A DNA stretch of 36,193 bases. Source: Candidatus Thermoplasmatota archaeon (GTDB lineage: Archaea > Thermoplasmatota > E2 > DHVEG-1). The notes beneath the pieces were generated by a model that worked only from the letters and a program-made list of their open reading frames with translations, made no database searches and was not told the origin of the DNA. Both the position numbers and the translations under genes were made by a program. The stretch covers positions 1 through 36,193 of the forward strand of contig JARYMC010000004.1 in the NCBI GenBank assembly GCA_029907305.1. The letters run 5' to 3'. Within the stretch, counting starts at the first letter, position 1, and every line of letters starts with the position of its first letter. Shown here one piece after another: positions 6,050 through 15,253 of the stretch.

Positions 6050-8056
6050 ATGGTATCTAGAGAAGATTTCAAATCATTTATACCAGCAGAAAAAGACATA
6101 CCAGAGCTAACAGTAAAAGCAATTCTAGTAGGAATATTCCTAGCAGTTGTACTAGGAGCAGCAAACGCCTACCTAGGGTTATACGCTGGTATGACAGTAT
6201 CAGCAATAATACCAGGCGCAGTAATGGCACTAGCATTAATGAGACCATTCAGAGGAACAATACTTGAAATCAACCTCGCAACCATGGGCGCCTCAGCAGG
6301 CGAATGCATAGCAGCAGGAGTAATATTCACAATACCGGCCCTTGTTATACTAAAAATATGGACCGAGATACATCTCATAGAAACAACATTAATAGCCCTA
6401 CTAGGTGGAATAATAGGCGTACTATGGATGGTGCCACTACGCAGAGCACTTGTTGTTAAAACAGACCTACCATTCCCAGAAGCAGTTGCTGTAGCAGCTG
6501 TTCTCACAACAACAGTTGGTGGCGAAACAGCTGGGGAAAAGAAAAAAGAAGGCAGCATAAGCGGAATATGGCTTTTAGTAGGTGCTTTAATCGCAGGTTT
6601 ATACAAATTCGGTGAGCTAGCACTAAACATCTTCAACGGAACATTAGAGTACATTGGTAACATCGGAAAATTCAATATAATGGGAAAAACAAGAGACGCC
6701 TATTTATATGGTGGTTTAACCACGTCACCAGCCCTGTTAGCTGTCGGATGGATCATAGGACCACAAGTAGCATCCTATGTCCTAGTAGGAGGTTTACTAG
6801 GCTGGGTTGTAATAGCACCATTAATAGCCTTAGCCAGCGGCATGCCACCAGGTGCAACAACACCACTAGACGGCTTCTTCATCATATGGGGTGAGCAGAT
6901 ACGATACATCGGTGTAGGAGCAATGCTAGTAGGTGGTCTTTGGGCTATATGGAAAATCAGGAGTAACCTAGCAAGCAGCGTAAAAGAAGCGGTAATAGGC
7001 ATAAGAGGCGGACAAGTGAAAACCAAAAAAAGAACAGATCAAGACACAAGCTACAAACTAGTATTCATACTAATAATAGTAATGATCATACCTGTTTTCT
7101 TGTTATACCTCTGGCTTTCAGGTATGACAGAGTTATCACTTTTCATGGCTGTTATAACAATACTCTTTGCGTTCATAGCAAGCGCACTAGCAGGGTACCT
7201 AACCGGCTTGGTTGGCTCATCAAACTGCCCGATATCAGGAGTAACAGTAGTAGTACTACTACTAGTTAGCCTGATAATGCTCCTATTAGGTGCAACAAGC
7301 CCTCAGGCGATGGCTATAGCGGTTCTCATATCAGCAGTTATATGCGTAGGAGGATCAATATCAGGAGACCTATTACAATCAATGGCATGCGGACAAATGC
7401 TAGGAGCAACACCAAAAAGACTACAGATATCAATGACCTTTGGTGTAATAGCGGTATCAGTAGTAGTAGGACTAGTAATAGGGGTACTAAACCAAGCGTT
7501 CCAAATCGGTAGCATACGTTTACCAGCGCCACAAGCATTCCTCATGGCAGGCATAGTAAAAGGCGTACTAGGCGGAGAAATGCTATGGCCATATGTAATA
7601 GGAGGGATGGTACTCGCAATAGTACTAATACTCATAGACCTACCAGTGCTACCAGTAGCAATAGGAATATACCTACCATTCACCCTAAGCGTACCAATAT
7701 TCACTGGCGGAGTAATCAGACACTTCACAGACAAAAAACTAACAAAAAAATACGGGGCAGACGAAGAAGAAATAAGCGACTGGGAGCTAGCAATCAAACA
7801 AACAGGTGTTAAACCAAAAGAAAAAGTAATCAGAACAGGACTACTACTAACAGCAGGGCTAGTAGCAGGAGAAGCACTAACAGGAGTAATAATAGCACTA
7901 TTAGTAGTAACCGGCATAAACCTAGCAGTATTCCAAACACCACCATGGTGGCCAGGACTCATAATATGGATATACATAGCAGTACTACTAGCATACATAC
8001 CACTAAGAGAAACAACCAAAAAACAAACAAAAAACATAAAAAAACGTTTTAAATAA
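6050..8056 (+). CDS. OPT-family oligopeptide transporter
   Basis: The 668-residue protein is an integral membrane protein with many hydrophobic helices along its length. Family features are the N-terminal ELTVKAILVGIFLAVVLGAANAYLGLYAGMTVSAIIP, the DLPFPEAVAVAAV segment and the C-terminal MLWPYVIGGMVLAI and LPVLPVAIGIYLP helices, typical of prokaryotic OPT members. OPT proteins import oligopeptides or metal-chelate compounds using ion gradients; the substrate is not predictable. The frame could open at a TTG at 6041, but the ATG at 6050 (MVSREDFKSFIP) fits the family start and the TATA spacing. It appears to be transcribed alone. Confidence 0.92.
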   Translation: MVSREDFKSFIPAEKDIPELTVKAILVGIFLAVVLGAANAYLGLYAGMTVSAIIPGAVMALALMRPFRGTILEINLATMGASAGECIAAGVIFTIPALVILKIWTEIHLIETTLIALLGGIIGVLWMVPLRRALVVKTDLPFPEAVAVAAVLTTTVGGETAGEKKKEGSISGIWLLVGALIAGLYKFGELALNIFNGTLEYIGNIGKFNIMGKTRDAYLYGGLTTSPALLAVGWIIGPQVASYVLVGGLLGWVVIAPLIALASGMPPGATTPLDGFFIIWGEQIRYIGVGAMLVGGLWAIWKIRSNLASSVKEAVIGIRGGQVKTKKRTDQDTSYKLVFILIIVMIIPVFLLYLWLSGMTELSLFMAVITILFAFIASALAGYLTGLVGSSNCPISGVTVVVLLLVSLIMLLLGATSPQAMAIAVLISAVICVGGSISGDLLQSMACGQMLGATPKRLQISMTFGVIAVSVVVGLVIGVLNQAFQIGSIRLPAPQAFLMAGIVKGVLGGEMLWPYVIGGMVLAIVLILIDLPVLPVAIGIYLPFTLSVPIFTGGVIRHFTDKKLTKKYGADEEEISDWELAIKQTGVKPKEKVIRTGLLLTAGLVAGEALTGVIIALLVVTGINLAVFQTPPWWPGLIIWIYIAVLLAYIPLRETTKKQTKNIKKRFK

Positions 8057-8168
8057 AAAAAAAACAAAAAAAAAGAAGAACAAAAGTTTTTTCTCAGAAA
8101 ATCTTTATATGCAGATAAACGATAAAAAATAATAGCAAATAACGTGGAGTATAGTGGGATAAAACAGT

Positions 8169-8897
8169 ATGGCAACCATAGACCTAGGAGAGGGAAACAA
8201 ATTCATCATAACAAAAACACATGAAGAAATAATAACAATGCTAGAAGAACTAAGAAAACTGGAAGAAAAATACCCGCCTTTTGAGATAAAAGAGATAAAA
8301 CTACCAGAGAGCGAAGAAAAAGATCAGCTGATAGACATAGAACAAAAAACAGTTGAGCCAAAGAAAACCAAAAAAAGAATAAGGATAAAAAGAAAACAAA
8401 AAAGACAACCAGAAACAACTTTTACAGATATCACAGATGACGGACCAGAGTTTTTAGAATTAGAACCAACACAGGAGGAACAGGACATTGTGGAAATAAC
8501 CAAAGAGCCACAACAACCTGTTTATGAGAATCTTGTAGAATGGGAGGAGATAAAACCAGAACAAACGATACAAACAGAAGTTCAAACACCTGATATCAAA
8601 CCTGAACATATCATGTCTATAAACGAAACAGAGGCAGAAGCACCTGAGATAGAATCAAACATGAATTTACCAGAAGATGAAAAAAACCTAGAAGTAACAG
8701 AGATAAAGAAACATAGAGAGAGGATTGTCCCTAGCACAAACATAAAACTAGTAATAGATGAAGAAGGTAAACTCGTGTTAGCAGATAAACCAAAAAATAT
8801 TACAAAGAAAAAAGTAAAAACAGAGACAAAAAAAGAAGAAAAAACAAAAAAATCCAGACTTAAAAACATACTCCCGCATAGAAAAAAGACAGAATAA
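8169..8897 (+). CDS. Highly charged protein of unknown function
   Basis: A 242-residue soluble protein. A short ordered-looking N-terminus (MATIDLGEGNKFIITKTHEE, then a helix EEIITMLEELRKLEEKY) leads into a long Glu/Pro/Thr-rich acidic region, then a Lys-rich tail (KKKVKTETKKEEKTKKSRLK...RKKTE). Lysine clusters also occur near residues 62-75 (KKTKKRIRIKRKQKR). It has no membrane segment, signal peptide or recognised domain, and low-complexity composition suggests disorder. A TATA-like CTTTATATG at about 8102-8110 lies some 60 nt upstream, so it has its own promoter rather than being co-transcribed with the transporter. A nucleic-acid-binding or scaffold role would be guesswork. Confidence 0.7.
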   Translation: MATIDLGEGNKFIITKTHEEIITMLEELRKLEEKYPPFEIKEIKLPESEEKDQLIDIEQKTVEPKKTKKRIRIKRKQKRQPETTFTDITDDGPEFLELEPTQEEQDIVEITKEPQQPVYENLVEWEEIKPEQTIQTEVQTPDIKPEHIMSINETEAEAPEIESNMNLPEDEKNLEVTEIKKHRERIVPSTNIKLVIDEEGKLVLADKPKNITKKKVKTETKKEEKTKKSRLKNILPHRKKTE

Positions 8898-8917
8898 AAC
8901 AAAAAAAAACACAATTT

Positions 8918-8943
8918 ACTTATAGGATGTTTGTTCTATAAGT
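8918..8943. promoter_or_regulatory. 8-bp inverted repeat downstream of the charged-protein gene
   Basis: ACTTATAG and CTATAAGT are perfect complements separated by 10 nt. The repeat is about 20 nt after the stop at 8897 and 136 nt before the PKD-protein start. It could be a weak terminator hairpin or an upstream operator for the PKD gene. Confidence 0.4.
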
Positions 8944-9020
8944 TTAATATAAAAGAAGATAAATAATTATATAGTAGTAGCAACATATATATAATATAGA
9001 CACATAATAAATGTTTATTA

Positions 9021-9045
9021 ATACGAACATAATAAGTTTTCGTAT
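9021..9045. promoter_or_regulatory. 7-bp inverted repeat overlapping the PKD-protein promoter
   Basis: ATACGAA and TTCGTAT are perfect complements with an 11-nt spacer. The right arm runs into a TATA-like GTATATAATAAA. A second TATA-like run (ACATATATATAATATAG) lies at about 8983-8999. A Shine-Dalgarno-like GGGGGT precedes the ATG at 9079 by about 12 nt, so the gene has a leader, and the repeat is well placed as an operator. Confidence 0.4.
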
Positions 9046-9078
9046 ATAATAAAACTATAAAGGGGGTAGAATAAAAAT

Positions 9079-12000
9079 ATGAAGAGATTAGGCATCGTAT
9101 TATTTGTAAGCTGTTTTTTACTGCTTTCCAACGCAACAATAGCAATAGGTGCTATACCTGTTCCTGTTTCAAAAATTAGTATAAAAAACCAGCCAACCAC
9201 AACAACAATAGAAAACATAGATAAACCATTGATAGAAGAAACTGCAACCATAGACTCTATTAAAGAAAATGAAATTACAAATACAGAAAAGGTTATTGAA
9301 CCACCTATTGAGACAAATAATGAACAACAGATTGTTTCTAAAAATGAAGAGTTTATTGTAAAAATCAATGAACAAATTATACCTGGACAACAACAGGCTT
9401 TTTTATATAAAGCAAACGCTGGTGGACCATACTTGGGTTACGCCGGGCAACCAATTCAGTTTTCTGGAAAAAGTCAATATCAACTATTCAATGGAAACGG
9501 AGTTACGTATAGCTGGGATTTTGAAAACGATGGAATATATGATTGGAGCTCAACATATAATGGTGTAACAACACACATCTACAACAAGCCAGGAAAATAT
9601 CTTGCTACATTTAAAGTTACAAAAAATGATAAAACCTATATCGACATGGCACCTGTCGATGTTGGCATTGTTGGTGCAGATATCACTAATAGCCATCTAA
9701 AACCATATGGAGGGTGTTGTTACTATGGAACAGTTGGTAAACCTATTCTTTTTGATGCATCACAATCCACAAGCACGGGTTATCCTATAAAAACCTATAA
9801 ATGGTATTTTGGTGATGGAACAATTGGATACGGAAAAAAAGTATACCACACATACAATGAATCAATTCCTTACCTTGTACAATTAGAAATAACAGATACT
9901 GCTGGAAACAAAAGAATCGATGTTCTTCATGCTGATATAGATTGTAAACTATCAGCATACGACGATTTCCTAACCACTTCAAACCAAGTAATTCAGGACA
10001 TCTTATCCTATATCAAGGATTTTATACAAAATCGACTATATTTCTATCTATTAAATGTAAAAATTAAAACAATCCATAATGGATACGAAACTACAACCGA
10101 TGTCCCAAATGGTTACGTTCTTCCGCAAATAGATGTAGACAACGATGGCGACTATGATATCCAAATTACAGATATTTCATTTTTCGCCTTTGAAAACCCG
10201 ACTCCTTCTGATTTTACTGGTCTATCAACTTATTCTTGGAAATCAAGTTTCTCTGCAAAAGTAATACCAAGACCACCAGGTTATGAAGGCATCAAACAAA
10301 GCGATAACTTCACAATATTATTACAATTCACTTTTGGGTCGATTATAACATCAATTCTAGGTATCGAAGAACCAGTGATACAAATAGGATACACATCAAA
10401 GGCTGGAGAAGAAAAAGCCAGCGAATTTACAATATCACACAGATTCAGACCTTATATTTTAGAGCGCCTTGGACTAAGCGGAAACTCACAAAACAATCAG
10501 AACGAAGAATATAATGAATACAATCAAAATATGAACGAACAAACCATCTACTATACCACTACTAATACACAAACTGGTCCTACTCAACAGACACAGACCT
10601 ACAACAATTACGAACCTAGCCCTCAACCGATAGAGAACACCCCAGTTATAGAAAGTGAATCCGAACAAACTCTACAAATGCAAGCAACACAACAAACAAT
10701 CAATCCATATCCTCTTGGTGATGAAATTGATCTTTACCCCGAGCAAGAAGTAAACTTTGCAGATGTAGATGTAGAAAAATTTTCACTAGTTATTGCATGT
10801 GCAAATAGTAATAATCCTTCTTACCCCAACTATATTAGAACAGAACTACAGTTATCATTCGATCAATTTGTCGATTCTACTCTTAAATCTAAGAGATTCT
10901 ACGACGTTGGTTTTAATGGATATCAACAAAGTGGTGATGCAAGTTTGACACTAACTATTTCAAGACAGAAAAATGGACGAAAAGCAACACTTGGATTAAT
11001 AATTGACCCAATTCAAAACTTTATTACACATGTTGACTACACTAAAAACGCAGACGGAGTTTGCACGCTATCCTTCAATATCGATAATCCACCAGAAAAC
11101 CTAGTGTTATTTGCAGAAAGCGAAGACTCATGGGGTGAATACAAATCAAATTATTTCTATTTAGAAAATATACCTTCCAGTCTAACTTTTAGTATCCTAC
11201 CAAAATTAGAAAACGGATACATCTCGGTGACAAAAGAGGGAAGTAGCGAATTCAAAGTCGGTATTAAAAATGATCTTAAAGAACCAAGTGTGAATCTCTA
11301 TATAACCCGTCGTTCTTTGCATGAGACTAGAATTGAATGGCAGCTTTTATCACAACCACATCATTCTATCAAGTTAAAAAGCACCACAACTGGCTTAGGT
11401 CTTAATGCTGAGATCAAGGATTTAACACAACAAGATCAAAACATAGAATTCCATGGAACTCTGCAAAATGACCTAGAAGTTGAAATTGAGTGGAGTTTTA
11501 TCGATGGATATCTTGCAGTAAGAAAAAGTAAAACAGTAATAGATTTTTATTTCTCTTATACCAAAAACGACATTAAATTAATGGTTGAAGGTAGCTATAC
11601 AGGGGAAGCTGGAACTGGTCTAACCATTGATTTCGATAGATTTGGTGAAAAAGGAATAATAGAAATCGATACTGGCAAAGCGATTTTCTTGCATGTATCT
11701 GGTAAAAAATCAACTGCTACTCTAAGAACAGACATAGATTTTAGTACAAATGGTCATATGAAACTAGAATGGGACCAATCTACTTTTCTTAGTTTTGATG
11801 CCACTCAATCACTAACTTTCAGGAATCTAGATTTTAATGCCCCCGACTTTGCCATAACTGCTGATAGCATTTTATTTGCGAGTTCATCAAGCTTCAAACT
11901 AGATTTAACAGGTAATAATCGACTACAAATTGGAGGAAACAATCAGATAACACTATCTAATATAGAGTTAACTACCAAACAATGGAGAGGTGCAATTGGT

Positions 12001-13776
12001 TATGCAAAATCTGTAGGAAGCTTCAATATAAACCTACAACCAGATATTAAATATTACAGTTTAAACATGAATCAACTATTAATTTTAGAAAACTTTAATC
12101 TAATTTTTGATAGTTACAATAGTCAATATGACACTGATTTTGGGGTTGAAGATCTAAACTTAATCAACAGTGGCATCGTTTGGTTTGATTTTAATTCCCT
12201 CCCACTAAAATTCGAGATGTCAACACAGTACCAAACAAGCACACTAAGTTTCGAAAACTTGCATCTTGCAATTGGTCCACAAAACAGCAGAACCATTGAT
12301 TTCACTATATCATCCTTTAACGTAAACAGTGGAGGCATAATTCACTCAGAATTTAATAGCCAACACTTTTACGTAGCAGCTAATATTGCTTTTAACTGGA
12401 ATATTGATGTAACCACTTTGAGTTATGGTAACTGGAAAATAAATGGCACATACTCTGGTTCTGGAACAATGGATATCACAGAATGGCAGCCAGGTGTAAG
12501 AGGCCAAGTTGCCATAGGTGTTGTCACACCCATCCATCATAATCTAAAAATTATCCATGGTCAGCTAGAGTTAGAACTTGGTAATATGACTTTAAATCAA
12601 GGATCATCCAATATTAAATGGAAACGTGAGCAACCAAACTCAAATGGATATTTCAACATTACAAGTAATGTTTTAGGTTCACTAACATTATGTAAACTAA
12701 CTTACAACGATTCACAAAACCCAGTTGAATTCTCCATAGAGAACATACAGATACAACCAGTTAAACTAAACTTTAGTTGGCAAAAACAATCAGATACCAA
12801 AATGCTACATATAAACAACAACCATACCATAAACATGGCTCTCATCAAACTGAAATGGTCTGATAAAACTTTAACAGTTGGCAATATAGGCCTTAAACCA
12901 GGTCAGTTCAACATAGTATACGATTCTGCAAACAAGATAATAACTTTGAACAATGGCATGAACGCTTTCGGTCCATTATGCACATACGAAGATACAAACA
13001 GAAAATTATCAATTGATCTACTCAATCTTGTTAACGATTACTCAAAAACCATGACATTGAAATGGTATGAAGATTCAAACAACAAGATCATAGGAGTATA
13101 TCTGGATACAGACGATACCCAGCTAGTAGACTGGATAACTTTCACATCAATAAGATATGGTTCGACACCTACAGGTAGACGCATAGCATTAAGTGGTTTC
13201 AAAGCAGATGATTTCAAAATAATGAAAAACGTAAACGATAAAATAGAGATAACAGGTAAACTATACATTGCAAACCATATCACATACTCAAGACTAGTTA
13301 ACCTACAAACAGATCAATGGGAAGACTTAGACATAGAATGGGATTTACAGAGCGACCTTAAAATGATCAAATTTGAAAGCGAATTTGATTTAACAATCAA
13401 ACTAATCTCATTTGAAATAGGTGGTTTAACATTCACATCTGATCTGGACTTAACCGATTATATGGAAGTTAAATGGAAACTAGCAGGTGGTCCAACAGTA
13501 CAAAAAGAGTTCTATTTTGATACAAACGGACAAACTATCTCAAGTTTGAGCTTCACATTACTAGGTCCAGACAACAGAGGAATAGAAATCGTAGGTGGAG
13601 GAGTTTATGCAGAAAACTTCTACGTCAAATGGAAACTATGGCCGCCATCACAAGCAGACATACAATGGGGTGGAACAATAGGCTATGATACAGCTACAGT
13701 ATACGGAACACAAGACGGAACTACCTGGATAGAAATCTGGCCTTTCGCTAGTGGATCACAACACACCACAGGATAA
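9079..13776 (+). CDS. Giant secreted protein with two PKD domains
   Basis: The 1565-residue protein opens with a Sec signal peptide (MKRLGIVLFVSCFLLLSNAT, cleavage probably near residue 24). Two PKD domains follow a Thr/Glu-rich linker. The first (about 112-200) has AGGPYLGYAGQPIQFSG and YSWDFENDG. The second (about 210-292) has GTVGKPILFDASQS, YKWYFGDGT and YHTYNES. A Gln/Asn-rich linker lies near 475-550. The remaining thousand residues are beta-strand-rich with loosely repeating hydrophobic/polar alternation and recurring W-containing strands (IEWQLL, LEWDQS, IKWKRE, LKWSDK, IEWDLQ), suggesting a beta-solenoid or repeated beta-sandwich. No C-terminal membrane anchor is seen. It is probably cell-surface or released; adhesion or polymer binding is only a family-level guess. 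Confidence 0.85.
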   Translation: MKRLGIVLFVSCFLLLSNATIAIGAIPVPVSKISIKNQPTTTTIENIDKPLIEETATIDSIKENEITNTEKVIEPPIETNNEQQIVSKNEEFIVKINEQIIPGQQQAFLYKANAGGPYLGYAGQPIQFSGKSQYQLFNGNGVTYSWDFENDGIYDWSSTYNGVTTHIYNKPGKYLATFKVTKNDKTYIDMAPVDVGIVGADITNSHLKPYGGCCYYGTVGKPILFDASQSTSTGYPIKTYKWYFGDGTIGYGKKVYHTYNESIPYLVQLEITDTAGNKRIDVLHADIDCKLSAYDDFLTTSNQVIQDILSYIKDFIQNRLYFYLLNVKIKTIHNGYETTTDVPNGYVLPQIDVDNDGDYDIQITDISFFAFENPTPSDFTGLSTYSWKSSFSAKVIPRPPGYEGIKQSDNFTILLQFTFGSIITSILGIEEPVIQIGYTSKAGEEKASEFTISHRFRPYILERLGLSGNSQNNQNEEYNEYNQNMNEQTIYYTTTNTQTGPTQQTQTYNNYEPSPQPIENTPVIESESEQTLQMQATQQTINPYPLGDEIDLYPEQEVNFADVDVEKFSLVIACANSNNPSYPNYIRTELQLSFDQFVDSTLKSKRFYDVGFNGYQQSGDASLTLTISRQKNGRKATLGLIIDPIQNFITHVDYTKNADGVCTLSFNIDNPPENLVLFAESEDSWGEYKSNYFYLENIPSSLTFSILPKLENGYISVTKEGSSEFKVGIKNDLKEPSVNLYITRRSLHETRIEWQLLSQPHHSIKLKSTTTGLGLNAEIKDLTQQDQNIEFHGTLQNDLEVEIEWSFIDGYLAVRKSKTVIDFYFSYTKNDIKLMVEGSYTGEAGTGLTIDFDRFGEKGIIEIDTGKAIFLHVSGKKSTATLRTDIDFSTNGHMKLEWDQSTFLSFDATQSLTFRNLDFNAPDFAITADSILFASSSSFKLDLTGNNRLQIGGNNQITLSNIELTTKQWRGAIGYAKSVGSFNINLQPDIKYYSLNMNQLLILENFNLIFDSYNSQYDTDFGVEDLNLINSGIVWFDFNSLPLKFEMSTQYQTSTLSFENLHLAIGPQNSRTIDFTISSFNVNSGGIIHSEFNSQHFYVAANIAFNWNIDVTTLSYGNWKINGTYSGSGTMDITEWQPGVRGQVAIGVVTPIHHNLKIIHGQLELELGNMTLNQGSSNIKWKREQPNSNGYFNITSNVLGSLTLCKLTYNDSQNPVEFSIENIQIQPVKLNFSWQKQSDTKMLHINNNHTINMALIKLKWSDKTLTVGNIGLKPGQFNIVYDSANKIITLNNGMNAFGPLCTYEDTNRKLSIDLLNLVNDYSKTMTLKWYEDSNNKIIGVYLDTDDTQLVDWITFTSIRYGSTPTGRRIALSGFKADDFKIMKNVNDKIEITGKLYIANHITYSRLVNLQTDQWEDLDIEWDLQSDLKMIKFESEFDLTIKLISFEIGGLTFTSDLDLTDYMEVKWKLAGGPTVQKEFYFDTNGQTISSLSFTLLGPDNRGIEIVGGGVYAENFYVKWKLWPPSQADIQWGGTIGYDTATVYGTQDGTTWIEIWPFASGSQHTTG

Positions 13777-13853
13777 AAAACCATTCTCTTTTCTTTATAC
13801 ATATCAGATTACAGTTAAAATAAAATAGAATAATACTACTTACCTCAAACCAA

Positions 13854-14396
13854 ATGAATCAACAAAAAAAGTTAACATTTTATATATTGGACACATCAGT
13901 TATTCTCTCAGGAAAAACAATTAACTTAGATGCAGGCATGCTTACTACACCTGGCGTAACCAAAGAATTTTCAACAGGTGGCAAAGATTACAGAAACTTC
14001 CAATTCCTTTTAGAAAAAGGATTAAAAATACAAGATCCAACAAAAGAATCAATCAAAAAAATAGATGAAATCTCACTAAAAACAGGTGATAAAAAAAGAT
14101 TATCAGATGTAGACAAAGAAATCCTAGCACTAGCATTAGATTTAAACAAAAACGATGAAGCAGTTATCTTAACAGATGATTACTCAATACAAAACGTTGC
14201 ACAAACATTGAAAATAAAATTTGAAACAATATCACAAAAAGGTATAACAAAAAAGTTTAAATGGACCTATCAATGTCGAGGCTGCGGTAAAAAATTCAAA
14301 GAAAATATAAACACTTGCCCTATATGTGGGTCCTCAATAAAACATACAATTTCCCGCACAGAAAACATAAAAAAAGAGAATGTGATAAGCAGATGA
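13854..14396 (+). CDS. nob1: NOB1-type endonuclease (PIN domain plus zinc ribbon)
   Basis: The 180-residue protein has a PIN nuclease domain beginning YILDTSVILSG, with acidic residues Asp13, Glu38, the DVDKE segment (85-89) and TDD (107-109), and a C-terminal zinc ribbon with Cys141, Cys144, Cys155 and Cys158 (CRGCGKKF...CPICGSS). This order is that of archaeal NOB1, which cuts the 3' end of pre-16S rRNA in small-subunit maturation. Its last codons overlap the signal peptidase start (ATGA, 14393-14396), so the two are translationally coupled. The gene follows the PKD gene after 77 nt. A VapC-like toxin is unlikely because of the zinc ribbon and the lack of an antitoxin gene. Confidence 0.88.
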   Translation: MNQQKKLTFYILDTSVILSGKTINLDAGMLTTPGVTKEFSTGGKDYRNFQFLLEKGLKIQDPTKESIKKIDEISLKTGDKKRLSDVDKEILALALDLNKNDEAVILTDDYSIQNVAQTLKIKFETISQKGITKKFKWTYQCRGCGKKFKENINTCPICGSSIKHTISRTENIKKENVISR

Positions 14397-15253
14397 ACAT
14401 CAAGAGCATTAAAGAGCTATTTTTACGTTTCTGGCATAGCAAAAACAGCAAGATATCCCTAATCAGAGACATACTTTTTGCCCTATTAGCAGTTTTTATC
14501 ATAATAATAATCCTGTGGTCTTACACTGGCCAATGGCTTGGCACACCAATGGTTGCTATCGAGTCTGGTAGTATGATGCATGCGAACGAACCATTCGGTA
14601 GACTAGGAACCATAGACGCGGGAGACATGGTTTTACTTGTTAAAGTAACAAAGAGAAGCGATATAGTAACCTACGGTTATGCAAAAAACCAGGGGAGAGA
14701 AGACCTAAAAACCTATGGAAACTACGGAGACGTAATAGTTTATAGAAAATATGGTGACACAACAGAAGACCAAATAATCCACAGAGCAATGTGCTGGGTT
14801 GACGTAGAAATAAACGGCACAGAAAAAACCTACACAATAGAAGAATACGGCATATACAACCAGAAAACACTTTACATACCAGAAATAGGTTTACAAGAAA
14901 ACAACAAAGCTGTTTCACCAGACTGGTCTCACTCAGGTTTCATAACAAAAGGAGACAACCCCTATACAAACAAAGAATGCGACCAACTAGGTGGCATATG
15001 CAGCGAACCAATAAGACTTGAATGGATATCAGGCAAAGCAAGATCAGAACTACCATGGATAGGAACAATAAACCTGTTCTTCAACGACCTAGTAAGCGGA
15101 GCATTCTGGGATAACAACAAAGAAGTAACAGTAGCAAACGTTCAATCAGACAGCATAGCCTGCCTAATAATACTACTAGCTGTACTAATATCAATACCAA
15201 TCATACTAGACTTCTATGATTATTACAAAACAAAAAAGAAACAACAAACCTAG
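14393..15253 (+). CDS. Archaeal type I signal peptidase (S26B-like)
   Basis: The 286-residue membrane protease has an N-terminal transmembrane helix (about 26-45), the catalytic Ser motif ESGSMM (Ser60), the catalytic-His motif IIHR (His130), a later GDN (ITKGDNPYTN) and a C-terminal membrane helix (about 255-278) ending in a Lys-rich tail. Archaeal signal peptidases use Ser and His (with Asp) rather than Ser-Lys. The frame extends upstream to 14315, but the ATG at 14393 overlaps the nob1 stop and starts just before the expected N-terminal helix. An insert between Ser and His (about 85-115) makes it longer than minimal forms. Its TAG stop shares CTAG with the queC stop on the other strand. 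Confidence 0.87.
   Translation: MNIKSIKELFLRFWHSKNSKISLIRDILFALLAVFIIIIILWSYTGQWLGTPMVAIESGSMMHANEPFGRLGTIDAGDMVLLVKVTKRSDIVTYGYAKNQGREDLKTYGNYGDVIVYRKYGDTTEDQIIHRAMCWVDVEINGTEKTYTIEEYGIYNQKTLYIPEIGLQENNKAVSPDWSHSGFITKGDNPYTNKECDQLGGICSEPIRLEWISGKARSELPWIGTINLFFNDLVSGAFWDNNKEVTVANVQSDSIACLIILLAVLISIPIILDFYDYYKTKKKQQT

Noticed and set aside
7303-8175. 290-codon minus-strand frame
   Set aside because: Antisense to the OPT transporter; no promoter, ribosome site or family feature.
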